Positions 23,656 to 32,109 of a stretch of 64,000 bases of DNA are shown in pieces. A program made the position numbers and the translations under genes. The notes under the pieces were generated by a model. It was not told the DNA's origin and searched no databases. It worked only from the letters and a program-made list of their open reading frames with translations. Position 1 is the stretch's first letter, and every line of letters starts with the position of its first letter. The stretch is from JBFWUW01 sp050247075 (GTDB lineage Bacteria; Planctomycetota; Planctomycetia; Pirellulales; JBFWUW01): contig JBFWUW010000003.1 of NCBI GenBank assembly GCA_050247075.1, forward strand, positions 62,001 to 126,000. Reading direction: 5' to 3'.

Positions 23656-23988
23656 CTACTCGACTTCGAGCAGCTCCTCGATGGACCAGCCCATCGCCGC
23701 GCAGATCGCGGCCAGCGTGAGGACGCCGGGGTTGGGGCGCTGGCCGCTTTCGATGGCGCTCAGCGTGCGCTGCACGCCGAGCGCGGTGGCACCCAGCGAC
23801 GCGCCCAACGGCGAGGTCACCACCCGCGCGGCCACCTGCTGCTGCGTCAGCCCGGCCCTCTCGCGCAGCGCCAACAGCCGCCCGCCGATCGGCACCTCCA
23901 TCGCCGCCGCCTCGGCCCCCGTCAGTTTCCGCGGCTTGGCCGCGCCCTTGGGCTTCGTTGCTTTTTTGCTCGTTCTATTCTTTGCCAT
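23656..23988 (-). CDS. XRE-family helix-turn-helix regulator
   Basis: 110 residues; I chose the ATG behind GGGAGGG (MAKNRTSK). Lys-rich N-terminus, then an XRE/Cro-type domain: GGRLLALRERAGLTQQQVAA, an inserted loop, TALGVQRTLSAIESGQRPNP, LAAICAAMGWSIEEL. Its position at the distal end of the leftward cluster makes it a candidate repressor or modulator of the phage, though an XRE protein can also be an antitoxin. Confidence 0.8.
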   Translation of the reverse strand: MAKNRTSKKATKPKGAAKPRKLTGAEAAAMEVPIGGRLLALRERAGLTQQQVAARVVTSPLGASLGATALGVQRTLSAIESGQRPNPGVLTLAAICAAMGWSIEELLEVE

Positions 23989-24025
23989 CGTTCCCTCCCA
24001 ATTGTTTTGCCTCATCCCTCACGTC

Positions 24026-24376
24026 TCAAGCCTCATCCCTCACGCCTCGCGCCGCTTCCCGATCCGCGCGGCGAATCGCCGCGCGGTAGTCCACCAGCAA
24101 TTGGTCGCGGGCCACGGCGGCGGCTTCCACCGCTTGCGGCGTGGCGTGGGGCTTGCCCTTGCGGGCACTGGCCGCCATTTTTTTCGCCGCCTCGCGGGCG
24201 TGGCGGTAAGCATCGCGGATCGGTTGCACCGCCGCGTGCCATGCGGTCAGCGGGCCGTGCAGCCGGTCGCAGTCGGCTTGCGACGGGCACGCCTCCGATG
24301 AGGCGGTGTGGGCGAATCGCGGCTCGCCGCACTCGTCGCACACGCCGCCGGCGTTGGGGGTCCAGTGGTTTTTCAC
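24026..24376 (-). CDS. Hypothetical protein with Cys motif
   Basis: 116 residues from a GTG overlapping the previous stop (GTGA). An N-terminal CDECGEPRFAH..C..C cluster suggests one zinc site; the remainder is helical and basic. Middle gene of the leftward cluster; spaced 37 bases from the XRE gene by repeat tracts. Confidence 0.6.
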   Translation of the reverse strand: MKNHWTPNAGGVCDECGEPRFAHTASSEACPSQADCDRLHGPLTAWHAAVQPIRDAYRHAREAAKKMAASARKGKPHATPQAVEAAAVARDQLLVDYRAAIRRADREAARGVRDEA

Positions 24377-24735
24377 GATTTTTTCTCCCGCTGGCTCCAG
24401 CGGTTCGCTTTCTTTCTGGGCACGGTGGGGTGCGCGGCGGGAATCCCCAGCCGCCGCCGCGTGGCGATGACGTGCTTGCGCGAGCAGCCGAGTTGGGCCG
24501 CGACTTCGTGATCGGTGCGCCGCCCCAGCAGCTTTAGCTCGCGCTTGTTCCAGTCGCGGGCGTGGGGCCGGTAGGCCGCGCGGCGCAGGGCCTTGCGGCG
24601 ATGCTCGCAGCCCTTGCGCGTCCGCTCCAATTTGGCCGCGGCCGCGGAGTCGGTCATTGTCCCTAGCAGGGCATCCTCTTCGTCGGTCCAGCGGCACCGT
24701 GCGCGGTCGGCCGATTTCTTGCGAGCGGCTTTCAT
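24373..24735 (-). CDS. SANT/Myb-like DNA-binding protein
   Basis: 120 residues; the ATG overlaps the TGA of the upstream gene. Two SANT-like units are visible: RCRWTDEEDALLGTMTDSAA with KLERTRKGCEHRRKAL, and RDWNKRELKLLGRRTDHEVA with QLGCSRKHVIATRRRLG. Relatives occur in phage and transposon regulators; compare the protein at 12746. Lies in a tightly coupled three-gene leftward run. Confidence 0.75.
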   Translation of the reverse strand: MKAARKKSADRARCRWTDEEDALLGTMTDSAAAAKLERTRKGCEHRRKALRRAAYRPHARDWNKRELKLLGRRTDHEVAAQLGCSRKHVIATRRRLGIPAAHPTVPRKKANRWSQREKKS

Positions 24736-25004
24736 CGGTCGGCCCCCCAGTCGCTCGCCAGGACCGCGGCGAGCGCGGCCTCCGCAGTCGGAAACTCGCC
24801 GAAGAGCTCGGTCTGGACAGCATTCCACACGCGGTGCGAGACGCGGAAATCCCGACCTCGGAACGACAGGATTTGCACGTCCGCGCTGCTCCGATCATGC
24901 ACGGCTGGGTGGGCCGCCACGCGCACCACCCGGCCATCCGAGAGGGTGTGATACACGGCCTCGCTGCGGTCGCTGCGGTCGCTGCGAATGATGGTTGCTG
25001 GCAT
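24732..25004 (-). CDS. Hypothetical protein, first of leftward cluster
   Basis: 90 residues; ATG behind GGGAG. Beta-like stretches (AVYHTLSDGRVVRVAAHPAV, ADVQILSFRGRDFRVS) and a C-terminal helix. It starts about 80 bases downstream of the consensus promoter at 25089-25116. No family recognised. Confidence 0.65.
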   Translation of the reverse strand: MPATIIRSDRSDRSEAVYHTLSDGRVVRVAAHPAVHDRSSADVQILSFRGRDFRVSHRVWNAVQTELFGEFPTAEAALAAVLASDWGADR

Positions 25005-25088
25005 CTTTCTTTTCTCCCGCCAGCCTTGCGGCCGGCTCTAAGGGTTCTTGCCGCGGCTCACTCGGCCGCGGTTGCTTGCCATGCCCCT

Positions 25089-25116
25089 ATTATACGTTTT
25101 CGTCTAGACGTGTCAA
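25089..25116 (-). promoter_or_regulatory. Consensus leftward promoter with palindromic operator
   Basis: Read leftward: TTGACA (25111-25116), 16-base spacer, TATAAT (25089-25094), both hexamers perfect. The spacer contains the 10-bp palindrome CGTCTAGACG (25101-25110), placed where a repressor would block polymerase. A related element TTCGTCTA lies in the next promoter. Confidence 0.85.
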
Positions 25117-25146
25117 TCTAAATCAGCAAAAATTTCCGGAAATTTT

Positions 25147-25335
25147 TCAGCCGCCGCTGACCCGCCAGGGGCGGGCGGAGGAGGTCTCCCGCTCGGTGCG
25201 GCGGCCGTCGGCCAGGCGGCGGTAGGTGACCCACAGCCGCCCGTAACTCCGGGCCGGCTCGATCCGCTCCACCGCGCACCACCCGCCGTCATGCACCAGG
25301 TCGCCCACCCGCAGCTCGTCGGTCGTCTTGCTCAT
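25147..25335 (-). CDS. Small beta-rich protein
   Basis: 62 residues, ATG behind GAGGAG. ELRVGDLVHDGGWCAVERIE, then YGRLWVTYRRLADGRRTERE, looks like a small SH3-like barrel. No family recognised. Separated from the next leftward gene by the promoter at 25089. Confidence 0.65.
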   Translation of the reverse strand: MSKTTDELRVGDLVHDGGWCAVERIEPARSYGRLWVTYRRLADGRRTERETSSARPWRVSGG

Positions 25336-25405
25336 GTCTATCTCCTCTGGATTTGGTTGATTCCCGAGCGGGGCGGCCACCGTGGCCGCCCCACCCCCGG
25401 CTGGC

Positions 25406-25552
25406 CTAGGCCAGCCGCCACAGCTCGGCGTTGATCTCGGCCAGGCGGGCCTTGATCTCGCGGGCCAGTTGCTCGTCGGTCGTCTGGGCCAGGTCGGCGG
25501 CCAGGGTGCGGTACTCGGCTCCCAGTTCGTTTCGTTGTTGCTGCTTGGTCAT
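25406..25552 (-). CDS. Small helical protein (48 residues)
   Basis: MTKQQQRNELGAEYRTLAAD and onward to EINAELWRLA, predicted entirely helical. GAGGAG lies eight bases before the ATG. It begins about 35 bases below the -10 of the leftward promoter at 25592. Its size and fold would suit a small regulator, but nothing more specific is visible. Confidence 0.65.
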   Translation of the reverse strand: MTKQQQRNELGAEYRTLAADLAQTTDEQLAREIKARLAEINAELWRLA

Positions 25553-25591
25553 CGTCTTCTCCTCGGTTTGATTTCCACGCCCCACTCCTAC

Positions 25592-25620
25592 ATTATACGG
25601 ATTCGTCTAAGAAAAGATAG
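25592..25620 (-). promoter_or_regulatory. Second leftward promoter sharing an operator-like element
   Basis: TATAAT read leftward at 25592-25597, with TTAGACGAATCCG just upstream of it. The promoter at 25089 has TCTAGACGAAAACG in the same place, so the pair share (T)AGACGAANNCGTATAAT. No good -35 hexamer is visible, which suggests activator dependence or regulation by the same protein. Confidence 0.6.
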
Positions 25621-25828
25621 TCACAAAATCAAAAAATTTTCCAATTTTTTTCCGCCCGTAACCGCCGCCCACTCCCCAACATGCAGCAATCGATCCGCCA
25701 GCAGCGCCAGCGACACCGCGCAGCCATGTTTACAGATTCCTGTAAACCCGCGCCGGCGCGCGGCGCGGCAATCGCGTAACGTCCCCCCTCGCTCGCGCCT
25801 CACGCCTCATCCCTCGCGCCTCGCCCGC

Positions 25829-26032
25829 ATGACCACCGCCGACCAACTCACCAGCGTCCGCAATCTCATTGCCAGCATCGAGGCGGCCGGCGTAGCCGGC
25901 TATTCGGTCGGCGGGCTGAGCTACAGCTACCAGGATCTCGGCAAGCTCTACGCCCGCGAGAAAGAACTCATCGCCCGCCAACGGGCCGAGACCGGCGTCA
26001 GCTTCTCGCTGGCCCAGCCGATCACGGATTAG
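25829..26032 (+). CDS. gpW-like head-tail joining protein
   Basis: 67 residues, matching the size of lambda gpW. TTADQLTSVRNLIASIEAAG with SYSYQDLGKLYAREKELIAR follows the helix-hairpin-helix arrangement of the family, and the position directly before the portal is that of gpW. An overlapping repeat tract (about 25792-25824) stands where the ribosome-binding site should be. Confidence 0.7.
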   Translation: MTTADQLTSVRNLIASIEAAGVAGYSVGGLSYSYQDLGKLYAREKELIARQRAETGVSFSLAQPITD

Positions 26033-26094
26033 CCGTCAGCGGAGAAGCCATCAGCTTTTCGCCTTCAGCCTTTCGCCCTTCGCCTTTCCGCCCC

Positions 26095-27681
26095 ATGCCC
26101 GCATCCGCCGACACCGCCACCGCCACGCTGGCCTTCCTCGCTTCGCTCGAGGCCGAGGCGTCCCGCGACCAGGCGGCGGCCAGCACGCGAGAAGCGTACC
26201 GCTCGGCCCAGCAAAACCGGCTTAATCGCGACTGGATGCCGAGCCTGATGTCGGGCGATGCGGCGATCGGCGAGAGCTGGCCACTGACCACCGCGCGAAT
26301 CCGCGACCAGGTCCGCAACGAGCCGATCCTCAAGAAGGCCGTCAGCGCGCTGACCAAGCACATCGTCGGCACCGGTATCAGCAGCTTCGCCGACGTGCTC
26401 CTCTCCACCGAGGACTTGCACGACGACTTCAATTTCGAGGCCGACGAATTATTCCAGGAGTGGGCCGAGGACGAATGCGACGTCGAGGGGCGGCACTCCT
26501 TCTCCGACATGCAATCGCTGGCCTTCCGCGAGTGCATCACCGTGGGCGAGGTGATCCTCTTGCGCTGTGCCTTGCCTGACAGCAACCGCCTCACGCCCCT
26601 CTGCTACCAGCTGCTCGAGGCCGAGCAGATCGACGAAACGAAACACCAGCTCGCCGGGCCGGGCCAGAATGCCATCGTCCGCGGCATCGAATACGATCTC
26701 CACGCGCGGCCCGTGGCTTACTGGCTGCACCTCGACCACCCCTACGATTATTTTCAGCGGACCAGCGCCAACAGCGTCCGCGTCCCGGCCGACCGCGTGA
26801 TCCACCTCTTCTTTCCCGGCCGCCCCAGCGAGGGGCGCGGCATCAGTTGGTTCTCCGCGCTGATGCAGACCGCGCGAGACAGCGACCACCTGGTCGGCAA
26901 CGAGCTGACCGCCAGCGCCATCGCCGCGCTGTTGACCGTGCTCTACAAGCGGGGCAACGGCGGCACGTCGCAAGGGACCGGCTTCGGCGGGCAAGAGGGC
27001 GAAACGATCGACGACCGCTACAACCCCGGCTTCAAGCTCGGCAAGGGGACGGTCTCCGAGGTCACCGACGTCGACGACATCAAGGTGATCCAGAGCGAGC
27101 GCCCCGGCCCCAACATTCCGGGCTTCGTCAAGTTTCTCTTGCAGCTCGGCAGCATGGGGGCCGATCTCTCCTACCTGCGGCTGACCAGCGATTACTCGCA
27201 GAGCAGCTACACCAGCGCCCGCGGCGCGCACCTCGACGACGACGCCACCTTCCGCCCGATCCAGCATTGGCTGGCCCGCGCGTTGGTCAAGCCGATCCGC
27301 CGCGCGGTGCAACGCCAATTCGCCGCGCTCGGCCGCTACCGCAGCGTCAGCACCGGTCTGTTCTTCGCGCAGCAACGGCGCTTCCAGCGCTTGCACCTGC
27401 AACCTCCCGGCCGCGACCAGCTCGATCCGGCCGGCGAAACGACCGCGTCCGCCGACCGCGTCCGCTACCTATTTTCCGATTGGGACAGCGAGTGCGGCGC
27501 GCGGGGCAAAAATTTTCGGCGCCTGGTGCTCAAGCAAAAGCAACAGCGGGCCTTCGCCGCCCGCCACGGCGTCCCGCTCGACCTCTCCCCCAACCCGCAA
27601 CTGCCGCCGCCGGAAACGACCGAGGAAGAGCAACCGGCCGCCATCGCGGACGACGACACCGACAACGACACCGAGGAGTAA
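26095..27681 (+). CDS. Portal protein (lambda gpB family)
   Basis: 528 residues, typical for lambda-type portals. Recognisable segments: IRDQVRNEPILKKAVSALTK, HIVGTGI, EWAEDECDVEGRHSFSDMQ, FRECITVGEVI, YQLLEAEQIDE, IEYDLHARPVAYWL, VIHLFFPGRPSEGRGISWF, SSYTSARGAH. Forms the dodecameric DNA channel at the capsid vertex. The C-terminus is acidic. Begins after a long mixed repeat tract (26033-26094) and ends three bases before the protease-capsid fusion. Confidence 0.92.
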   Translation: MPASADTATATLAFLASLEAEASRDQAAASTREAYRSAQQNRLNRDWMPSLMSGDAAIGESWPLTTARIRDQVRNEPILKKAVSALTKHIVGTGISSFADVLLSTEDLHDDFNFEADELFQEWAEDECDVEGRHSFSDMQSLAFRECITVGEVILLRCALPDSNRLTPLCYQLLEAEQIDETKHQLAGPGQNAIVRGIEYDLHARPVAYWLHLDHPYDYFQRTSANSVRVPADRVIHLFFPGRPSEGRGISWFSALMQTARDSDHLVGNELTASAIAALLTVLYKRGNGGTSQGTGFGGQEGETIDDRYNPGFKLGKGTVSEVTDVDDIKVIQSERPGPNIPGFVKFLLQLGSMGADLSYLRLTSDYSQSSYTSARGAHLDDDATFRPIQHWLARALVKPIRRAVQRQFAALGRYRSVSTGLFFAQQRRFQRLHLQPPGRDQLDPAGETTASADRVRYLFSDWDSECGARGKNFRRLVLKQKQQRAFAARHGVPLDLSPNPQLPPPETTEEEQPAAIADDDTDNDTEE

Positions 27682-27684
27682 CGC

Positions 27685-30264
27685 ATGGGTCTCAGCCGCC
27701 AACAACGCCGCGCCGCCCGCCGCGCCCGCGAACTCTCCGCCATTGCGCGGCAACCGTGGGCCATCACGCCCGATGGGCTCGACGCGTTGCGATCGCGGGC
27801 CGGTACCCGCCGGCTGCGTCGGCTGAAGGCCCGCCGCGAGGATCGCGCCGACAGTCAACTGCGACCGCTGCGAGCCGGCGGCGTGGCCGTGCTGCGCGTC
27901 AGCGGCGTCCTCGTCGACAAGGAAGACGCGGCCTGCTCGTGGTGGGGCGAGATCAGCTACGAGCAGATCGGCGCCGCCTTCGATCGTCTGCTGGCCGACA
28001 GCGGCGTGCAGACGATCGTGATGGCCATCGACAGCCCCGGCGGCATGGTCACCGGTTGCCAGGAGTTGGCCGACAAAATCCATGCCGCGCGGTCGCAGAA
28101 GGAGATCATCGGCGTGGCCGACAACATGGCCTGCTCCGGCGGTTATTGGCTCCTCAGCGCCTGCAAAACGATCTGCGCCGGCCCCTCGGCCGAGGTCGGC
28201 AGCATCGGCGTGTACACGATTCACGCCGAGGACAGCGCGCGAATGGCCGAATATGGCATCAAGGAGACCGTGATCTTCGCCGGCCAGCACAAGGTCGATG
28301 GCAACTCCAGCGAGCCGCTCAGCGAGCAAGGCCGGGCCACGATTCAAGAGCGGGTCGATGCCGCTTACACCGCCTTCACCTCGGCCGTGGCTCGCAACCG
28401 GGGCGTCTCTCCCGACGCCGTCCGCGCGGGTTACGGCCAGGGGAAATACCTGCGCGGCGCGCAGGCCATCGGCGAGCAGCTCATCGACCGCGTGGCCACC
28501 CTCGACCAGGTGCTCAACGGCCTGGGCGTGACCCTCACCGCGCAGCCCGCTCCCCAGCAAATCTCTCCGTACCGCATCCAGGCCTCAAGCCTCATCCCTC
28601 AAGTCTCTTCCCCCGTTCCCGCGAAAGGAATCGCCATGGATCCCAAGCTTCGCGCCGCCCTCATTGCCCGCGGCCTGATTTCCGCCACCGCCACCGACGA
28701 GCAGGCCCAAGCCGTGCTGAGCGCCTTCTGCGCCGCGCACGGCCTGAACGCCGCCGCCCCGGCCGAGCAACTCGCCGCGCAGATCAATCCGCCGGCCCCC
28801 GCCCCGGTTCCGGCCGCCGCCGCCACCGATGCCGCGCGGAATAATCCCGCCCCGGCCACCGTTCCCGCCGCCGACAGCCAGGCCGCCATCCTGGCCGAGC
28901 GGCACCGCGTGGCCGAGCTGCACGCCCGCGGCAATCTGCTGGGGATCGACGCGGCCCGCATCGCGGCCGCCCAAGCCGACGGCACCACCGTCGCGGCGGC
29001 CCTCGACCAGTGGACGACGGTCGCCGTCGCCACCGAGCGGCCCGCCCCGCGGACGATCGCCGCCGGCCAGCCGAGCGCCGACAAGTTCGCCGAGCAGGCC
29101 ATCCTGGCCCTGGCCGGCCGCGCGCCGACCATCGAAGCGGCCCTCTCGCGCAGCAACGCCGAGCGCCCCAGCCTGGCCCAAAACAGCCTGGCCGCGCGAA
29201 GCATGGTCTTCATGGCGGCCGAGTCGCTGCGGATCGCCGGCGTCCGCGTCGACGACATGACGGGCGAGGAGATCGCCACCGCCGCCTTGGCGCTGGGGGG
29301 CGAGATCGCGCTCCGCGGCCGCCGCCACGGCGGACGGCAACTCGTCGCCGCCGGTCCCGTCGGCCGCCCCAGCGATTTCCCCAACGTGCTCAGCGCGTTG
29401 GTCGGCAAGATGCTGGACAGCGCGCAAGAACTCTCTCCGGCCACCTACCGCGCCTGGTGCAAGCGTCTCGACAGCGTCCCCGATTTCAAACCCAAGACGA
29501 TCAACCGCGTCGGCGAGATGGGCGAGTTCGACTACTTGCCGGACAACGACATCGCCGAAGAGGCCAAGCCGAGCGAGGAGGTTTCGTGGATATCCACCGA
29601 CCGCTACGCCAAGCGGTTTGGCGTCACGCCGCGGATGGTCGCCGACGACGATCTCGGCGCGCTGGACGACGGCGCCCGCGGCCTGATGGATGGCCACGAG
29701 CTGACCATCAACCGGCTGGCGCTGAACCTGTTGACCGGCAACCCCACGTTGCCCGACGGCGTGGCGCTGTTCGACACCGCCACCCACAAAAACAAGATCG
29801 CCGGCGGCTCCGGCGCGGTCCCCAGCCAAACCTCGCTCGCCGCGGTGCGGTTGAAGATGCGGGCCCAAAAGGGGGGCAGCGGGCTGAGCTCGCTGAATCT
29901 CAGCGTGGCCCACATCCTGGTGGCCGAGGCCCAAGAGTCGGCGGTCGAGCAAGTCCTCGACCCCAACAAAACGGGCGTCGTGCAGTACACGGCCGACGGC
30001 AGCATCAACACCTTCCGCGGCCGGGTCGGCTACAGCATCGAGCCGATGCTGACCGACTGGGACAGCACCGGCTTGAACTGGTTCGCCTTCGCCGAGCTGA
30101 TGCGCTGCGCTGCGATCGCCTACGTCTTCCAGACCGGCTACGAAGGGGGCCGCGTCCGCGTCTACTACGACCAGGAGCGGCAGACCCGCTGGGTCGAGTG
30201 CGAGGGGCGCGTCGGCGTGGCGGTCAACAACTACCGCGGGGCCGTCTGGAACGTCGGCTCGTAA
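27685..30264 (+). CDS. S49 protease / scaffold / major capsid protein fusion
   Basis: 859 residues combining what are usually separate genes. Residues 60-290 form an S49/SppA-type prohead protease: VLRVSGVLVD, IDSPGGMVTG, NMACSGGYWLLSACK with the nucleophile Ser, GSIGVYT. Residues 295-317 (RIQASSLIPQVSSPVPAKG) are encoded by the dispersed repeat. Met318 (28636), behind GAAAGGA, starts an Ala/Pro-rich scaffold-like region and then, from about 480, the capsid part with a Mu/lambda-like profile (MGEFDYLPDNDIAEEAKPSE, RFGVTPRMVADDDLGAL). Internal initiation would yield capsid without protease, as in lambda C/Nu3. Confidence 0.85.
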   Translation: MGLSRQQRRAARRARELSAIARQPWAITPDGLDALRSRAGTRRLRRLKARREDRADSQLRPLRAGGVAVLRVSGVLVDKEDAACSWWGEISYEQIGAAFDRLLADSGVQTIVMAIDSPGGMVTGCQELADKIHAARSQKEIIGVADNMACSGGYWLLSACKTICAGPSAEVGSIGVYTIHAEDSARMAEYGIKETVIFAGQHKVDGNSSEPLSEQGRATIQERVDAAYTAFTSAVARNRGVSPDAVRAGYGQGKYLRGAQAIGEQLIDRVATLDQVLNGLGVTLTAQPAPQQISPYRIQASSLIPQVSSPVPAKGIAMDPKLRAALIARGLISATATDEQAQAVLSAFCAAHGLNAAAPAEQLAAQINPPAPAPVPAAAATDAARNNPAPATVPAADSQAAILAERHRVAELHARGNLLGIDAARIAAAQADGTTVAAALDQWTTVAVATERPAPRTIAAGQPSADKFAEQAILALAGRAPTIEAALSRSNAERPSLAQNSLAARSMVFMAAESLRIAGVRVDDMTGEEIATAALALGGEIALRGRRHGGRQLVAAGPVGRPSDFPNVLSALVGKMLDSAQELSPATYRAWCKRLDSVPDFKPKTINRVGEMGEFDYLPDNDIAEEAKPSEEVSWISTDRYAKRFGVTPRMVADDDLGALDDGARGLMDGHELTINRLALNLLTGNPTLPDGVALFDTATHKNKIAGGSGAVPSQTSLAAVRLKMRAQKGGSGLSSLNLSVAHILVAEAQESAVEQVLDPNKTGVVQYTADGSINTFRGRVGYSIEPMLTDWDSTGLNWFAFAELMRCAAIAYVFQTGYEGGRVRVYYDQERQTRWVECEGRVGVAVNNYRGAVWNVGS
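28580..28636 (+). other. Repeat-derived linker and internal start in the fusion gene
   Basis: CCTCAAGCCTCATCCCTCAA repeat units are followed by GCGAAAGGAATCGCC and an in-frame ATG at 28636. Everything here looks like an ordinary gene junction of this element except that no stop codon interrupts it. Confidence 0.65.
28829..28842. promoter_or_regulatory. Noc/parS-like dispersed palindrome, site 6
   Basis: ATGCCGCGCGGAAT followed by AAT, in the scaffold region of the fusion gene. Confidence 0.5.
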
Positions 30265-30267
30265 CGA

Positions 30268-30340
30268 TAGCCCATAGCGATCAGCCGTCAGCGATCAGCC
30301 AGGAAGCTGAAAGCTGACGGCTGATGGCTGAAGGCTTTTT
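30268..30340. repeat. Dispersed CAGCCGTCAGCGATCAGCC-type repeat
   Basis: Direct units GATCAGCCGTCAGC are followed by the inverted forms AGCTGAAAGCTGACGGCTGATGGCTGAAGGC, so the tract can fold into a hairpin. It follows the capsid gene and could affect readthrough between capsid and downstream genes. Confidence 0.65.
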
Positions 30341-30388
30341 CGACGGCTTTTTTCCGCTCACAACTTCACCCTCCGCGAGGAACGAATC

Positions 30389-31105
30389 ATGCGTCGCTCT
30401 CATTTCTTCGAGTACAACTTCTTCGGCAAAAACGCCATCGCCGCCAGCGCCACCGCGCAGGGGGACTGGGGCAAGACGATCACCAGCACGTCGGGCAACG
30501 GCACCGTGGCCGGCAGCGCCAGCGGGCTGAAGTTCACCATGAGCAACGACAACGAGGCGCAGAATTTGTGCGCTTCGTTCGGCGACGTGCTGAGCTTCGA
30601 CATCGACGAGCTGCGGTGGATTGAGTTCGCCGTGTCGGTCGATGCCGTGCTGGCCGCCGCCAGCAAGCTCCGCTTCGGCCTGGCCAGCGCCCGGGCCGAC
30701 GATCCCGACGCCATCGCCGCCAGCATCTTCTTTGGCATCAACGGCGATGCCTCGACGACGGCCGTCATCGCCGAGTGCGACGACGGCACCAACGAGGTCG
30801 CCGCCACCGCCACCGGCCTGGTGTTGCCGGCCAACGCGCTGAAGCGGTTCCGGATCGACCTGGCCGAGGGGACGTTGACCCAATCGCCACCGAGCAGCTC
30901 GCTCGGCGGCAAGGCCAACGTGATCCTCTCCGGCGAGGACGCCACCGCCAGCCGCGTGCTGAAGCGCGTGCTGCCCAACACCCGCTTCAACATGGCGGCT
31001 TACAGCAGCGGGCTGCAACCCTACATGCAGCTCCAGAAGACCGCCAGCACCAACGCGGTCAACGCCTACCTCCGCCAGGTCCGCGGAGAGTATTTGATCC
31101 GTTAA
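30389..31105 (+). CDS. Probable capsid-associated (decoration-like) protein
   Basis: 238 residues, immediately after the capsid gene. Beta-rich throughout (LSFDIDELRWIEFAVSVDAV, TAVIAECDDGTNEVAATATG) and almost free of Cys. Position and beta content suit a decoration or minor head protein; no sequence family recognised. Confidence 0.55.
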   Translation: MRRSHFFEYNFFGKNAIAASATAQGDWGKTITSTSGNGTVAGSASGLKFTMSNDNEAQNLCASFGDVLSFDIDELRWIEFAVSVDAVLAAASKLRFGLASARADDPDAIAASIFFGINGDASTTAVIAECDDGTNEVAATATGLVLPANALKRFRIDLAEGTLTQSPPSSSLGGKANVILSGEDATASRVLKRVLPNTRFNMAAYSSGLQPYMQLQKTASTNAVNAYLRQVRGEYLIR

Positions 31106-31180
31106 TCCGTCCGCCCGAGGCGGCGGAAGGCTGAAGAACATCCTTCAGCCTTCCGCCTTCATCCTTTCGCCTTCCGCCCC

Positions 31181-31573
31181 ATGCCCGACGATCTGTACCA
31201 GCGCACGTTCTACCTGGCTCTGCTCAGCACGAGCCAGCACGCCGAGGAGGTCGAATACATTCCGGCCGGCCAGACGGTGGGGCGCGCGCTGACCTGCCTG
31301 GTCGTCCCGCCGAGCCATACCAGCCCGCAAGACCGCACCAGCCAGCGCGACATTTCGACCTGCACGGTGATCGTCGGCAAGGACGAATCGCACGCCAAAG
31401 GGGGCGTGCTGCTGCCCCAATTTCGCGATCGGCTGTTGCGGTCGGGCGAAAGCCGCGACGGCAACCTGCTGGCCTTCAGCGGCACGGTCCTGGCCGAGGG
31501 GCCATTTCACTGGGAGTTGGAATTCAAGCGGCTGAAGACAACGCAACTCGGCACCACCGCGCGGAGGCCGTAA
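31181..31573 (+). CDS. Probable head-tail connector protein
   Basis: 130 residues; ATG follows a long heptad tract (31110-31178). YQRTFYLALLSTSQHAEEVE and the C-terminal strand LEFKRLKTTQLGTTARRP do not match a family I know by sequence. Role is inferred from order: capsid, decoration-like, then this gene, then tail terminator-like. Overlaps the next start by one base. Confidence 0.5.
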   Translation: MPDDLYQRTFYLALLSTSQHAEEVEYIPAGQTVGRALTCLVVPPSHTSPQDRTSQRDISTCTVIVGKDESHAKGGVLLPQFRDRLLRSGESRDGNLLAFSGTVLAEGPFHWELEFKRLKTTQLGTTARRP

Positions 31574-32109
31574 TGCCCATCACCGCCGAGGGACCGATCA
31601 GCCTGCCGCTCTACAAGCTGGCCGAGCTGCTGGCCGAGACGCAAGAGTGCCAGGAGTGGTGCGGGTTGACCTACCCCGACGCCAGCGCCGCCACAACACT
31701 GATCGACGACGCCAACACCAAACACATTTGGATGCCTTGCACCAGCGAGGAGATCACGCGGCTGATCGACCGCATGCCGGTCTTCGCCGTCGGCCAGTCG
31801 AGTCCCTGGAATTTGCAAAGCCGCTCGGCCGGAGCCAGCAATTGGCTGCGGCCGGCCGGCGCGGCCGAGCTGCTGATCGCCGACATCGACCGCTACCCGA
31901 ACGACCAAGAGGCCAGCGGCCGCGAGTTCCAAAACCGCGTCGGCCGGCTGCTCAGCCAGATGGGCCAATTGTCGGGCCAAGGGGAGCGGCTCGATTTTCA
32001 ATCGATCGACCAGGTGCTGGCACCGATCGTGTGCGACCAGGAGGAAGAGGCCAGCGCCGGCGCGCGGTGGTGGATCGCCCTCTACACGATCGGCTGGGGG
32101 ATCCGCTGA
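31573..32109 (+). CDS. Probable tail-completion/terminator protein
   Basis: 178 residues, ATG overlapping the previous stop. Mixed alpha/beta; helical segments LYKLAELLAETQECQEWCG and ASGREFQNRVGRLLSQMGQL. Assigned by gene order only. Confidence 0.5.
   Translation: MPITAEGPISLPLYKLAELLAETQECQEWCGLTYPDASAATTLIDDANTKHIWMPCTSEEITRLIDRMPVFAVGQSSPWNLQSRSAGASNWLRPAGAAELLIADIDRYPNDQEASGREFQNRVGRLLSQMGQLSGQGERLDFQSIDQVLAPIVCDQEEEASAGARWWIALYTIGWGIR

Noticed and set aside
28081..28100. Possible extra Noc-like site (ATGCCGCGCGGTCG) in the protease region
   Set aside because: The right half-site is not kept.
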